This document shows, piece after piece, positions 1 through 7,960 of a stretch of DNA of 64,000 bases (the first letter of the stretch is position 1; every line of letters begins with the position of its first letter). Source of the stretch: Gammaproteobacteria bacterium HGW-Gammaproteobacteria-15 (GTDB lineage: Bacteria; Pseudomonadota; Gammaproteobacteria; Enterobacterales; Alteromonadaceae); the NCBI GenBank assembly GCA_002840125.1, contig PGZF01000005.1:620001-684000 (forward strand). The letters are read 5' to 3'. The notes beneath the pieces are model-generated. The model did not search any database. It was not told the DNA's origin and saw nothing but the letters and a program-made list of their open reading frames with translations. Position numbers and translations under genes: made by a program.

Positions 1-1
1 T

Positions 2-484
2 GTTGATGGTTTGCCGGCTCTTGGCGCGCTGTTTGCGCAAGGCAATACACCGGGCACTGCGGCAACTCCTGCCGGGGCTGCTGACAACAACTCTCAACGT
101 GGCAACTTTGACCCTATGGCAATGGCCAAAGGCATGACCAACGACGCCAGCTGGCAACAACGCATTGTCGCTGATATGTACCGCTCTGACGGTATGACCA
201 GCGGCCGGGTCATGGGCGAGCTGATGCAGGCTGATTTACGGCCCCAGCTGAGTAATATCGGTGTACCAGTGCTAACGCTGGGTGCATTACAACATGGCGC
301 GCCATATAGTACGCCAGAACAGGTGCAGGCCAACTATGAAAAGCAGCTGGCCAATGCGCCAATGCAATACCACAGCTTTGCTTTTACCCGTGATTCCAAG
401 CATTTTATTATGGCCGATGCACCGGATTGGCTGAACCAACAAATTCAGCAGTTTTTGCAACAACATTCAAACCGGGGGCAATAA
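2..484 (+). CDS. Alpha/beta hydrolase, C-terminal part (5' end outside window)
   Basis: The reading frame is open from base 2, so the gene starts upstream of the window and only the last ~160 residues are visible. The segment around residues 75-100 (DLRPQLSNIGVPVLTLGAL) resembles the late beta-strand of an alpha/beta hydrolase. The closing SKHFIMADAPDWLNQQIQQFL resembles the strand carrying the catalytic histidine followed by the terminal helix. The low-complexity GNTPGTAATPAGAADNN stretch is probably a cap or lid insertion. The stop codon TAA overlaps the ATG of the following ABC ATPase gene (TAATG), so the two are translationally coupled. Substrate unknown; the hydrolase assignment is inference from fold-like motifs. 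Confidence 0.6.
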   Translation, partial: VDGLPALGALFAQGNTPGTAATPAGAADNNSQRGNFDPMAMAKGMTNDASWQQRIVADMYRSDGMTSGRVMGELMQADLRPQLSNIGVPVLTLGALQHGAPYSTPEQVQANYEKQLANAPMQYHSFAFTRDSKHFIMADAPDWLNQQIQQFLQQHSNRGQ

Positions 485-1395
485 TGTCTACCCTGCCACT
501 ACAGGTAACCGGCCTGACCAAACATTATGCCGCTAACACTGTACTGGCCGGTGTCGATATAGCACTGACCAGCGGCGAGGTGTTGTGTATCCTCGGGCCT
601 AATGGAGCCGGTAAAACCACGTTGATTTCAGCCATTCTAGGCCTGATAAACGCCGACAGCGGCCAGATCAGGCTGTTTGGCCAGTTACAAACCGGCATGG
701 CCAGAAGCACGGCTCTGCGGCAGAAGCTCGGGATAATGATGCAAATTGGCAGCCTGAGCGCCAATTTAACAGTGTCTGAACAATGCGATTTATTCAGCAG
801 TTACTATCAAAATGGCCACAACGCCACTGAGCTCGTTAGCCTGGCCGGGTTAGATACTCATGCCAATCAACGCTTTGGCCGTTTATCCGGCGGCCAGAAA
901 CAACGCTTACTGTTTGCGCTGGCGCTGGCCGGCAAACCGCAGCTGGTGTTTCTGGACGAGCCGACCCTGGGCATGGATGTTGAGGCTCGCCGTAGTTTAT
1001 GGCAGCAGGTGCGCCAGCTAAAACAACAGGGAGTTGCCGTGGTGCTGACCACGCATTATCTGGAAGAAGCCGAACAGCTGGCTGATCGCATTTTGGTACT
1101 GAACAACGGCCAGATTATTGCGCAAGGCAGCCCGGCACAACTTAAAGCCATGACAGCCTATAAATTTATTCAATGTTACAGCTCCTTAGATGATGCGCAG
1201 CTAAATGCCCTACCCGCAGTGCAGCAGCTCACCCGCCAGCCGCACAGTGTTGTGCTGCAAAGTAACCAGGTAGAACACACCCTGCGCGCCCTGTTAGCAC
1301 AAGATAGCCATGTCACAGATCTTGAAGTGCGGCCGATAGCACTGGAGCAAGCGTTTTTACAACTGACACAAAGCACAACAGCAAAGGAGCAGTAG
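484..1395 (+). CDS. ABC transporter ATP-binding protein (ABC-2 exporter type)
   Basis: A 303-residue ATPase powering the membrane protein encoded next. Walker A GPNGAGKTT is at residues 38-46, followed by the signature LSGGQKQR, Walker B LVFLDEPT and the H-loop histidine in TTHYLEE. The ~80 residues after the ATPase core match the extra C-terminal domain of drug/antibiotic exporter ATPases of the CcmA/DrrA class. The ATG at 484 is chosen because it overlaps the upstream stop; an in-frame start at 427 would lie deep inside the hydrolase gene. Exported substrate is unknown; the linked hydrolase suggests a lipid, peptide or antibiotic-like compound, which is inference. Confidence 0.88.
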   Translation: MSTLPLQVTGLTKHYAANTVLAGVDIALTSGEVLCILGPNGAGKTTLISAILGLINADSGQIRLFGQLQTGMARSTALRQKLGIMMQIGSLSANLTVSEQCDLFSSYYQNGHNATELVSLAGLDTHANQRFGRLSGGQKQRLLFALALAGKPQLVFLDEPTLGMDVEARRSLWQQVRQLKQQGVAVVLTTHYLEEAEQLADRILVLNNGQIIAQGSPAQLKAMTAYKFIQCYSSLDDAQLNALPAVQQLTRQPHSVVLQSNQVEHTLRALLAQDSHVTDLEVRPIALEQAFLQLTQSTTAKEQ

Positions 1396-1396
1396 C

Positions 1397-2131
1397 ATGA
1401 ACACCTTGCACATTTATAAAAAAGAAGCCTGGTACGATTTGATCAGTGTCTGGCGCACGCCTGGCTTTGTGCTGCCATCACTGGCCTTTCCGCTGATGTT
1501 TTATCTGTTTTTTGGCGTAGTGTTTTCGTCTGGTGGCAATGCCACTTACCTGCTGGTCAGTTATGGCTGTTTTGGCATTATGGGGCCGGCGATGTTTAAT
1601 TTTGCCATGAACATCGCCAGCGACCGGGCCCATGGCTGGCTGACATTAAAACGGTTATCGCCCATGCCGGTTGGCGCGTATCTGCTGGCGAAGCTCAGCA
1701 CCAGCCTGGTGTTTGCCCTGGTTATTATTCTGCTATTGTTCAGCATAGCGGCGCTGTTTGGTAACGTGCGGCTGCACATCAACCAATGGCTGATATTGGC
1801 TGGTCTGCTGTTAGCAGGTACGCTGCCCTTTGCAGTTATTGGCTTGATTCTGGGCTTAACCCTCAGCGACAAAGCCGCACCCGGCGTGGTTAACTTACTT
1901 TATCTGCCGATGGCCTTTTTGTCTGGCTTGTGGCTACCCATCACTATGCTGCCGCAGGCACTGCAACAACTGGCATGGTTGTGGCCCAGCTATCATCTGA
2001 GCCAGTTGGGGCTGAAGATCATCAGTGCTGATCTGGGCTTTGCCAGCGCCTGGCACCTTGGCATTTTGCTTGTGCAAAGTATGCTGCTGGCAGTACTGGC
2101 TCGTAGGCTATTTAACCGGATTGCAGCCTGA
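1397..2131 (+). CDS. ABC-2 type transporter permease
   Basis: A 244-residue inner-membrane protein with about six hydrophobic segments, the typical ABC-2 exporter permease layout. It starts one base after the ATPase stop and has a good ribosome-binding site (AAAGGAG, 1384-1390) inside the end of the ATPase gene. The SDKAAPGVVNLLYLPMAFLSG region resembles the conserved loop and helix of the ABC2_membrane family. It forms a complete one-ATPase, one-permease exporter with its neighbour. Substrate not deducible. Confidence 0.87.
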   Translation: MNTLHIYKKEAWYDLISVWRTPGFVLPSLAFPLMFYLFFGVVFSSGGNATYLLVSYGCFGIMGPAMFNFAMNIASDRAHGWLTLKRLSPMPVGAYLLAKLSTSLVFALVIILLLFSIAALFGNVRLHINQWLILAGLLLAGTLPFAVIGLILGLTLSDKAAPGVVNLLYLPMAFLSGLWLPITMLPQALQQLAWLWPSYHLSQLGLKIISADLGFASAWHLGILLVQSMLLAVLARRLFNRIAA

Positions 2132-2206
2132 TAAAGCTACCGGCACTGGTGTTTGTGCTGCTAATATAAACAAGCCCGTATTTTACTTAACATTAAGCTA
2201 AACGCT

Positions 2207-2240
2207 GCCAGTCTTTATACCTTAGGGGTTAAAGACTGGC
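2207..2240. terminator. Perfect 11-bp inverted repeat between convergent ABC genes
   Basis: GCCAGTCTTTA (2207-2217) pairs exactly with TAAAGACTGGC (2230-2240) around a 12-base loop. It sits between the convergent permease genes and includes the stop codon of the minus-strand one. There is no strong T-run, so it may be a weak bidirectional terminator or an mRNA 3'-end stabiliser. Confidence 0.45.
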
Positions 2241-3469
2241 CGGGCGTCCAGGGCTTCTGCATTGTATTTATCGTCGCTAAACAGCAGCGGATAATAAAAA
2301 TGACGCAGTTGCGCGTGAAAATCTCTTACTTTTTGCTCATAGCGCCAGGCCGCTTTCGCGTCTGTTTTCGCCCAATCCGTAAGGGTTCTTTGCAGTAAGG
2401 TGGCCGGTGATAACCAGGCTACCCAACCCGCAGCCCGATATTTATCTTCTGCTGTTTGCTGATAAGCTTGCGCTAATGGCCTGGCCGCTTCATCCCCCAG
2501 TTGCTGAAAGGCGTAATACCACTTCCATTCAAACAGCGATTTTACCTGCGTTTTGCCAGCCCATTCAGGATGAGATGCTACAAAAGCCTGCATGGTTGTT
2601 TCAATAGGAATATCCCAGGCATCATTTACGGCCTCGCGCTGGGTCATCAGAATATCGCCGCCTTGCGGGCCATGAAAGCCTTTATCAATCGCTACATTGG
2701 CGACAGCAGGAATAATAAAGGTGGTTAATAACCAAAAGCCCATTAAAAACGAGGCCAGCACCGGGGCAGAAAAGCTAAAACGTGCCACCCAATAACACAG
2801 TAATGCCCATAGCAGAATATAAAACAGCACTATGCATATAACCGATAGCATTAACCCGGCAGAGACACCATTGAATATAGCGCCAATGATAAAAGGCAGC
2901 ACAAGCGCTAACCACAACGCCAGCACAACAACGATGGCGCGTAATGGCCACAAGCTATAAGCCGTGCGCGCAGTAATGGATAAAAAGTCTAACCGGCCGG
3001 CAGCCCGCTCGCTGGCTCGCAAATCATGCAGTAATAATATAAGCAGTAAGGGCGCAATAACGGCGATAACAAAAGTAAAATCGATACGACCAACCATTGC
3101 CAGCTCAGGGTTTTGGGTATCAGACTCATGAATTTGGCCTTCAAGTGCCAGCATGCGAATGCGATGCTTCCATGGGTAAACATCGCGTACGCCTGTAACG
3201 GCAAAGGCCAGTGAAGATGGCGGCGCATAAGTCAGGTGAAAAGTATAATAAGCAAGGAGACCTGCCTCATCATAGCGCTTTGCTACACCGGCTTGATCCA
3301 GCTCATCTGCCTTTTGCATACGCTCAATGGTGGCATGTTGTTGCGCAACTTCCACGCTGCCGGTCCACACAGAAAATAAAGCCAGTAAAAAACCCACCAA
3401 AAGCACTAAAGCTACGCTGTTCTTGCGTAAAACAAAGCGGGTTTCACGGCAAATGTCTAACCAAGTCAT
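2222..3469 (-). CDS. ABC transporter permease, DUF3526 type (second subunit)
   Basis: A 415-residue membrane protein. It has one N-terminal membrane helix (residues ~17-35), a ~100-residue periplasmic stretch, then a cluster of five hydrophobic segments from residue ~130 and a soluble C-terminal part. The architecture and the LRASERAAGRLDFL motif after the second helix fit ABC-2 permeases with a DUF3526 domain. Its ATG overlaps the stop of the preceding paralogous permease gene by four bases (ATGA), implying coupled expression and probably a heterodimer. Last gene of the TonB receptor-ABC operon. Direction of transport is unproven. Confidence 0.82.
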   Translation of the reverse strand: MTWLDICRETRFVLRKNSVALVLLVGFLLALFSVWTGSVEVAQQHATIERMQKADELDQAGVAKRYDEAGLLAYYTFHLTYAPPSSLAFAVTGVRDVYPWKHRIRMLALEGQIHESDTQNPELAMVGRIDFTFVIAVIAPLLLILLLHDLRASERAAGRLDFLSITARTAYSLWPLRAIVVVLALWLALVLPFIIGAIFNGVSAGLMLSVICIVLFYILLWALLCYWVARFSFSAPVLASFLMGFWLLTTFIIPAVANVAIDKGFHGPQGGDILMTQREAVNDAWDIPIETTMQAFVASHPEWAGKTQVKSLFEWKWYYAFQQLGDEAARPLAQAYQQTAEDKYRAAGWVAWLSPATLLQRTLTDWAKTDAKAAWRYEQKVRDFHAQLRHFYYPLLFSDDKYNAEALDARPVFNP

Positions 3470-4929
3470 ATACGTTTACCTGCGAATAAAATAAATCCCA
3501 CCACAATAGCCATGGCACAAAATAGCTGTAACAACGCCATAATGCTGTTGGCAAACAGTTGCGTTGGCGCTAACGGTGTAAAATGAAAATCATCCAGTAT
3601 TTGCCAGTTAGCTGAGCTGACAGTTGCCTCTTTCTGCGCTTGCTGGCTGCTATATCTGTTTGCATCTTGCGCGTAGCTAAGCCCTTCAGCGTGCAGCGTG
3701 TTCAGCGATTGTACAAAGTCATAGCGTATTGTTTCTGCCTCGCGCAGGAAACGCTGGTAGTTTTCCAAATCGGTGCCGGCCAGTTTCATCGAGGCAGTTT
3801 GAATGGCAATAGCGGGTGACAACCAGCCAAAGTTGCGGGCAATATCAGCCTGAGCTTGCTCACTTTGCATTTTTTGTTCGGCAAATTTGTTCAACACTTC
3901 CGTATGATGCGCCTCTGAATAGCGGGATACCACGCCTCTGAAATTAACCGGTAGCTCTTCCACTGTCGCAACATTATATTGCGCTAAAAGATTGTCTTTA
4001 AGCGCTTTAAAAGCAGGATCGTTAGCATTGTGCCCGTCCCCTGTGTCACGAATACTTTGTAGCACAGCAAAATCGGTTTCCAGTTTACCCTGCGAGGCCA
4101 GAGCAACACTGGCAGTGTTGCCGGCAATTCTGGGCAGGATAAGACACATTAGGATCCAAACAGCCATTAAGCCACTAAAACTGCTGCTGTTAGCGGATGC
4201 CAAAGCAGAAACAGCCAGCACTATGGCGCACCAAATAGCCAGATATAGCAAATAGGCGAAGACAAAAGCCACCACGGGTAACAGCGCCGCACCGTTTAAC
4301 AGCGTCAACAGTGCACCCACAACCAGCGGAGCCAGTATTAACAGACCCGCACCGGCCAGCGCCACAGCTTTACCCAGCATAAGCGTTAGCGGTGACACCC
4401 CCTGCACTTTAAGAAAATCTAAGGTGCCGGCCTCGCGTTCGCGGGTCATAACACCGAAGCCCAGTACAATGAGCAGCAGCGGGGTGAGTACTTGCATGAC
4501 ATAAGCCGGGGTGAGTTTACCGAGCCAGTTTAAGCCACTGCTTTGCTTTTGCTCGGCAAAGGTCGCGCTATTTTGCTGGTGGCCCTCAAGAAAAATGGCA
4601 TTACCGGTAAACGCATCGATACCCGGATCTAATGCACTTAACGGCGGCGGAGCACGAAATAAATAGTGTCCATAGTGGATCATCCTGTGGGGATGGCGGT
4701 CTGGTTGTGCCTCAAACACCTGCTTCGCCTCAGCTTGCATATGCTGACGCTTTTCAGCCGTTGCCGTAATGGCAGCTTGCGTTACCCAGACCGAGGCAAT
4801 TGCCAGCACCAGCGCAATCAGCAACACGGTTTGTGCCAAACTGGAACGTCGCCAGTAGCGCCACTCGTCTTTGGCGATTGCCAATACAGCGCTGCTCATT
4901 ACTGCGCCACTCATTATCGCGCTACTCAT
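3466..4929 (-). CDS. ABC transporter permease, DUF3526 type (first subunit)
   Basis: About 487 residues from the ATG at 4929. It is paralogous in layout to the next permease: N-terminal helix, long periplasmic loop (~120 residues), the conserved REREAGTLDFL motif after the second helix, then multiple helices. The start is ambiguous because three in-frame ATGs (4929, 4914, 4899) each begin a near-identical 15-bp tandem repeat. The first overlaps the stop of the ATPase gene by eight bases. A longer reading extending to 5034 would lie within the ATPase gene and is rejected. Likely forms a heterodimeric exporter or importer with its neighbour. Confidence 0.82.
   Translation of the reverse strand: MSSAIMSGAVMSSAVLAIAKDEWRYWRRSSLAQTVLLIALVLAIASVWVTQAAITATAEKRQHMQAEAKQVFEAQPDRHPHRMIHYGHYLFRAPPPLSALDPGIDAFTGNAIFLEGHQQNSATFAEQKQSSGLNWLGKLTPAYVMQVLTPLLLIVLGFGVMTREREAGTLDFLKVQGVSPLTLMLGKAVALAGAGLLILAPLVVGALLTLLNGAALLPVVAFVFAYLLYLAIWCAIVLAVSALASANSSSFSGLMAVWILMCLILPRIAGNTASVALASQGKLETDFAVLQSIRDTGDGHNANDPAFKALKDNLLAQYNVATVEELPVNFRGVVSRYSEAHHTEVLNKFAEQKMQSEQAQADIARNFGWLSPAIAIQTASMKLAGTDLENYQRFLREAETIRYDFVQSLNTLHAEGLSYAQDANRYSSQQAQKEATVSSANWQILDDFHFTPLAPTQLFANSIMALLQLFCAMAIVVGFILFAGKRI
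4885..4929 (-). repeat. Three tandem 15-bp repeats, each starting with ATG
   Basis: Read on the minus strand, ATGAGTAGCGCGATA, ATGAGTGGCGCAGTA and ATGAGCAGCGCTGTA follow directly, encoding MSSAI-MSGAV-MSSAV at the start of the first permease. All three ATGs are in frame, so the gene has three possible starts and a repeat that could change length without a frameshift. Confidence 0.8.
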
Positions 4930-5647
4930 TCCGCGCCCCTGCAGTGAACGCTTTGTGCACGACCTCAGAGTCGATATTGCCGTGTTCGGGCGCGTCGAAC
5001 ATACCGACAATTTCGCCGTTATGCAGTAAGCCAATGCGATCAGCTACATGACAGGCGCCATAAACATCGTGGGTTACCATAAAAATAGTAGAGCCCTGCG
5101 CGGCCAACTGTTTTACTAAACGGTTGAATTCATCAATAGCAACAGGATCCAGGCCAGATGTGGGTTCATCTAAAAATAAAATGGGTGCTTCACGCAGCAA
5201 TGCCAGGGCAATGGCAGTCTTTTGCCGCATGCCTTTTGAATAACCAGCCAGTGCTGAATTCCAGGCTGCTTCCTGTAATGCAACACGCTGTAAAGCTTCA
5301 GTAATATCGCCAGCTGTCTTCTGCTTGCCAGACAAAGATAAAAAATATTTTATATTTTCAATCGCCGTTAAATGGCCGTACAGCATGACAGACTCAGGCA
5401 GGTAAGCGACTTTTTGCCGAACGACATCCGGTTGCTGGTGCACATTAACCCCAGCCAATGACACAGAGCCGGACGATGGCGTCATAAGACCAAGAAAGGT
5501 TTTAATGGTCGTAGATTTACCGGCGCCATTACCGCCCAGCAGCGCCATTACTTCGCCTTTTCTGGCACTAAAAGAAACATTCTTCAATATTTGCTTTTCT
5601 TTTACGTTAACGCATAAATTTGAAGCACTTATAACCAGTTCCTGCAT
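4922..5647 (-). CDS. ABC transporter ATP-binding protein of the TonB receptor operon
   Basis: A 241-residue ATPase with Walker A GGNGAGKSTT (~39-48), signature YSKGMRQKT (a divergent LSGGQ), Walker B ILFLDEPTSGLDP and the H-loop VTHD. The divergent signature and the two DUF3526 permeases are typical of NosF-like ABC-2 systems. It lies 58 bases after the TonB receptor gene and overlaps the first permease gene, so the four genes read as one operon. It acts at the cytoplasmic face of the inner membrane. Whether the complex exports a chelator or completes uptake of the receptor's ligand cannot be told from sequence. Confidence 0.88.
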   Translation of the reverse strand: MQELVISASNLCVNVKEKQILKNVSFSARKGEVMALLGGNGAGKSTTIKTFLGLMTPSSGSVSLAGVNVHQQPDVVRQKVAYLPESVMLYGHLTAIENIKYFLSLSGKQKTAGDITEALQRVALQEAAWNSALAGYSKGMRQKTAIALALLREAPILFLDEPTSGLDPVAIDEFNRLVKQLAAQGSTIFMVTHDVYGACHVADRIGLLHNGEIVGMFDAPEHGNIDSEVVHKAFTAGARNE

Positions 5648-5705
5648 TTTAAATCATCCCGGAATTCAATAAAAAATATTACATGTAGTGGGGGAAGCCT
5701 TAACT

Positions 5706-7829
5706 TCAGAACTGATATTTCACACTAACACTGTAGTTTACCGGCGAACCCGGCAGGTTCCATAACTTATGGTAAGAGTTCTCAATGTATTCTTCATTAA
5801 ACAGGTTATTTACATCAAACTTCAGGCTAAGCTGTTGGCTTAAATCGACAGACGCTGCCAGGTTAACCAGGGTATACGACGGTAAAATGTAGTTCGCATC
5901 GGTTGTTTCACCCACGCGGTCACCCACGTGGCGTATCGTTACAGCAAAAAAAGCGTCTTTCGCTAATACCTGAGTAAAGTGATTCAAAGAGATATAGCCA
6001 GAGTGTTTAGCGATGTTTATTAAGCGTGAGCCTTTAGCAATAGGCACACCCCACTCGAGATTGGTTGCCTCTTTAGCAGTTTTGGCGTCAACGTAGGCAT
6101 AGCCCAGGTCGATACTGGTGCTTGTCGTAAGGCTGGTCGTTAGCTGAAATTCAAGACCCTGGCTTGCTACTTCACCTAAGGTTGCTGAAAAATTGGAGTT
6201 TGGTACAGCCGTCAACATATTGGTTTTTTCTGCATCGAAAATAGCGACACTACCTGAGAAACGTCCGGCGAGATTTTGCCATTTAGCACCTATTTCAAAA
6301 GAGCTGGTTTCTTCAGGCGCAAAGGCATTTCTATCAGAATCCAGCCCAGGGTTGGGTCTGAAACCTTCAGCATAACTAGTGTACACATTCACACTGTCGG
6401 TAATTTGATAAACAAAGCCGGCCCGTGGTGTAAATTGTGTTTTATCCTGGCTTTGAGATACTTCACTGATTCTATTGAAAATATCTTGCTCAAACCGATC
6501 TACGCGAAAACCAAGCAGTAACTTCGTTTTTTCTGTCAGTTCAATTAAGTCCTGGGCATAAAAACCTAAGCCTTGCTGTTTTTCATCCGTCAGTGTTGCC
6601 GGTAACACTTCAGGGCGGAAGATGGTGTAATCAGGATTGCGCGGGTCAATGCTATAGGTTGTATCGCCAGAGCCCGAGGCTGTTCGCCACAATCTGTAAT
6701 CAGTGTCCAGGTGATAGTTATAATAATCTACACCAACCAGGACATTATTCACAAAACCGGCCAGCTCGGTGTGACCACTTAGCTCAAAGCGTAAAGAGAG
6801 ATCCCGTGCCTGATAATCGCGCTCTCTGCGTTGTCTTGATAAGCGATTAGGATCAGTTAACAGCAACTGTCTGCCGGCTGATAGCTCTGTATCTGAAGAT
6901 TGCCCCTTCATCGATGAATCTCTGTAGGCAAAACCAGTTAACAGGTGCCAATCCTGACTCAGTGTATGATTTAAGATCAATTGATGACCAAAGGCTTTAA
7001 CCTGGTGGGCACGGTCCCGAATATCACCATAAAAATCGCCGGGCTTGGCTGCGTTGAAATCGTTATCTAAAATATAAACACCGCGATCCAGTGGTTTTTC
7101 CTGATCAAGAATTTCCATCTCGTAGCTGAGACTGGTCTGGTCTGAAATATTCCAGATAAAAGATGGGTTTAGGTTTAGATTCTTAAAGAAAACATGATCC
7201 CGGTGAGTATCAGAATCTTCATAACTACCCGTAATACGGTAAGCACTGACATCGTTAAGGCCGTTGGTGTAGTCAAATTCCAGTATTTTCTTGTTGTAGT
7301 TACCTACAGTTGCCTGAACGTAACCCTGCTTATCGAACAGCGGTTTCTTGGTGATCACATTGATGGTACCACCAGGCTCTCCCTGGCCGTATAGCGCAGA
7401 GCCAGGCCCTTTCATCACTTCAATGGTTTCAATATTAACCGTACTTCTGTTGCCGCTGTAGCCGCGTACGTTAAAACCATTGATTAAGTAGCCTGTCGGG
7501 TTGGATTCATCGCCCGAAAAACCACGGATAGCAAAGCTATCAAACATACCACCAGAGTTGTTTTGTCTAACGATAGACGCTGAAAAATCTAAGGCGTCAC
7601 TAAAACGGGTAATGCCTTCGTTTTCTAGTTTATCAACACTAATGCGATCTATGGCTTGTGGCGTATCAATAAGTGGTACATTGCCGCGATAAGGCTGCCA
7701 GTGTTTTTTAACTTCAATATGCTCAATACCGGCATTAGCCTCTTGCTGCTCAATAACATTATTGCCGGTATGTTGTGCTGCTGCACTGGTAGAGATGGCG
7801 AGTAACGAAAATAAAAACCGCTTTTTCAT
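5706..7829 (-). CDS. TonB-dependent siderophore-type receptor
   Basis: A 707-residue outer-membrane receptor. Signal peptide at residues 1-19 (ends STSAAAQ), a TonB-box-like IEHIEVKKHW, then a plug domain (DTPQAIDRISVDKLENEGITR; GEPGGTINVITKKP) and a beta-barrel ending in an aromatic residue (VKYQF). The GEPGGTIN motif and length match the TonB-siderophore receptor family (FhuA/FoxA-like). It leads the operon with the ABC ATPase and two permeases. Unlike the other iron receptors here I find no good Fur box upstream, only a 12-bp palindrome at 7866-7877. Ligand unknown. Confidence 0.9.
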   Translation of the reverse strand: MKKRFLFSLLAISTSAAAQHTGNNVIEQQEANAGIEHIEVKKHWQPYRGNVPLIDTPQAIDRISVDKLENEGITRFSDALDFSASIVRQNNSGGMFDSFAIRGFSGDESNPTGYLINGFNVRGYSGNRSTVNIETIEVMKGPGSALYGQGEPGGTINVITKKPLFDKQGYVQATVGNYNKKILEFDYTNGLNDVSAYRITGSYEDSDTHRDHVFFKNLNLNPSFIWNISDQTSLSYEMEILDQEKPLDRGVYILDNDFNAAKPGDFYGDIRDRAHQVKAFGHQLILNHTLSQDWHLLTGFAYRDSSMKGQSSDTELSAGRQLLLTDPNRLSRQRRERDYQARDLSLRFELSGHTELAGFVNNVLVGVDYYNYHLDTDYRLWRTASGSGDTTYSIDPRNPDYTIFRPEVLPATLTDEKQQGLGFYAQDLIELTEKTKLLLGFRVDRFEQDIFNRISEVSQSQDKTQFTPRAGFVYQITDSVNVYTSYAEGFRPNPGLDSDRNAFAPEETSSFEIGAKWQNLAGRFSGSVAIFDAEKTNMLTAVPNSNFSATLGEVASQGLEFQLTTSLTTSTSIDLGYAYVDAKTAKEATNLEWGVPIAKGSRLINIAKHSGYISLNHFTQVLAKDAFFAVTIRHVGDRVGETTDANYILPSYTLVNLAASVDLSQQLSLKFDVNNLFNEEYIENSYHKLWNLPGSPVNYSVSVKYQF

Positions 7830-7865
7830 CTGTCTTACTGCTTAGGTGAAATGAATGATTAGTCA

Positions 7866-7877
7866 ATGTTATAACAT
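7866..7877. promoter_or_regulatory. 12-bp palindrome upstream of TonB receptor operon
   Basis: ATGTTATAACAT is a perfect palindrome 37 bases upstream of the receptor start codon. It could be an operator or overlap the -10 region of the operon promoter. Only the symmetry is seen; no regulator is assigned. Confidence 0.35.
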
Positions 7878-7960
7878 AACAATATCTGCCGCAATGAAAC
7901 TGCATAAAACTTGAGATATGGAGCAGGTACTAAGCGTTGAATTCGTTATAGCCTGCGGCA

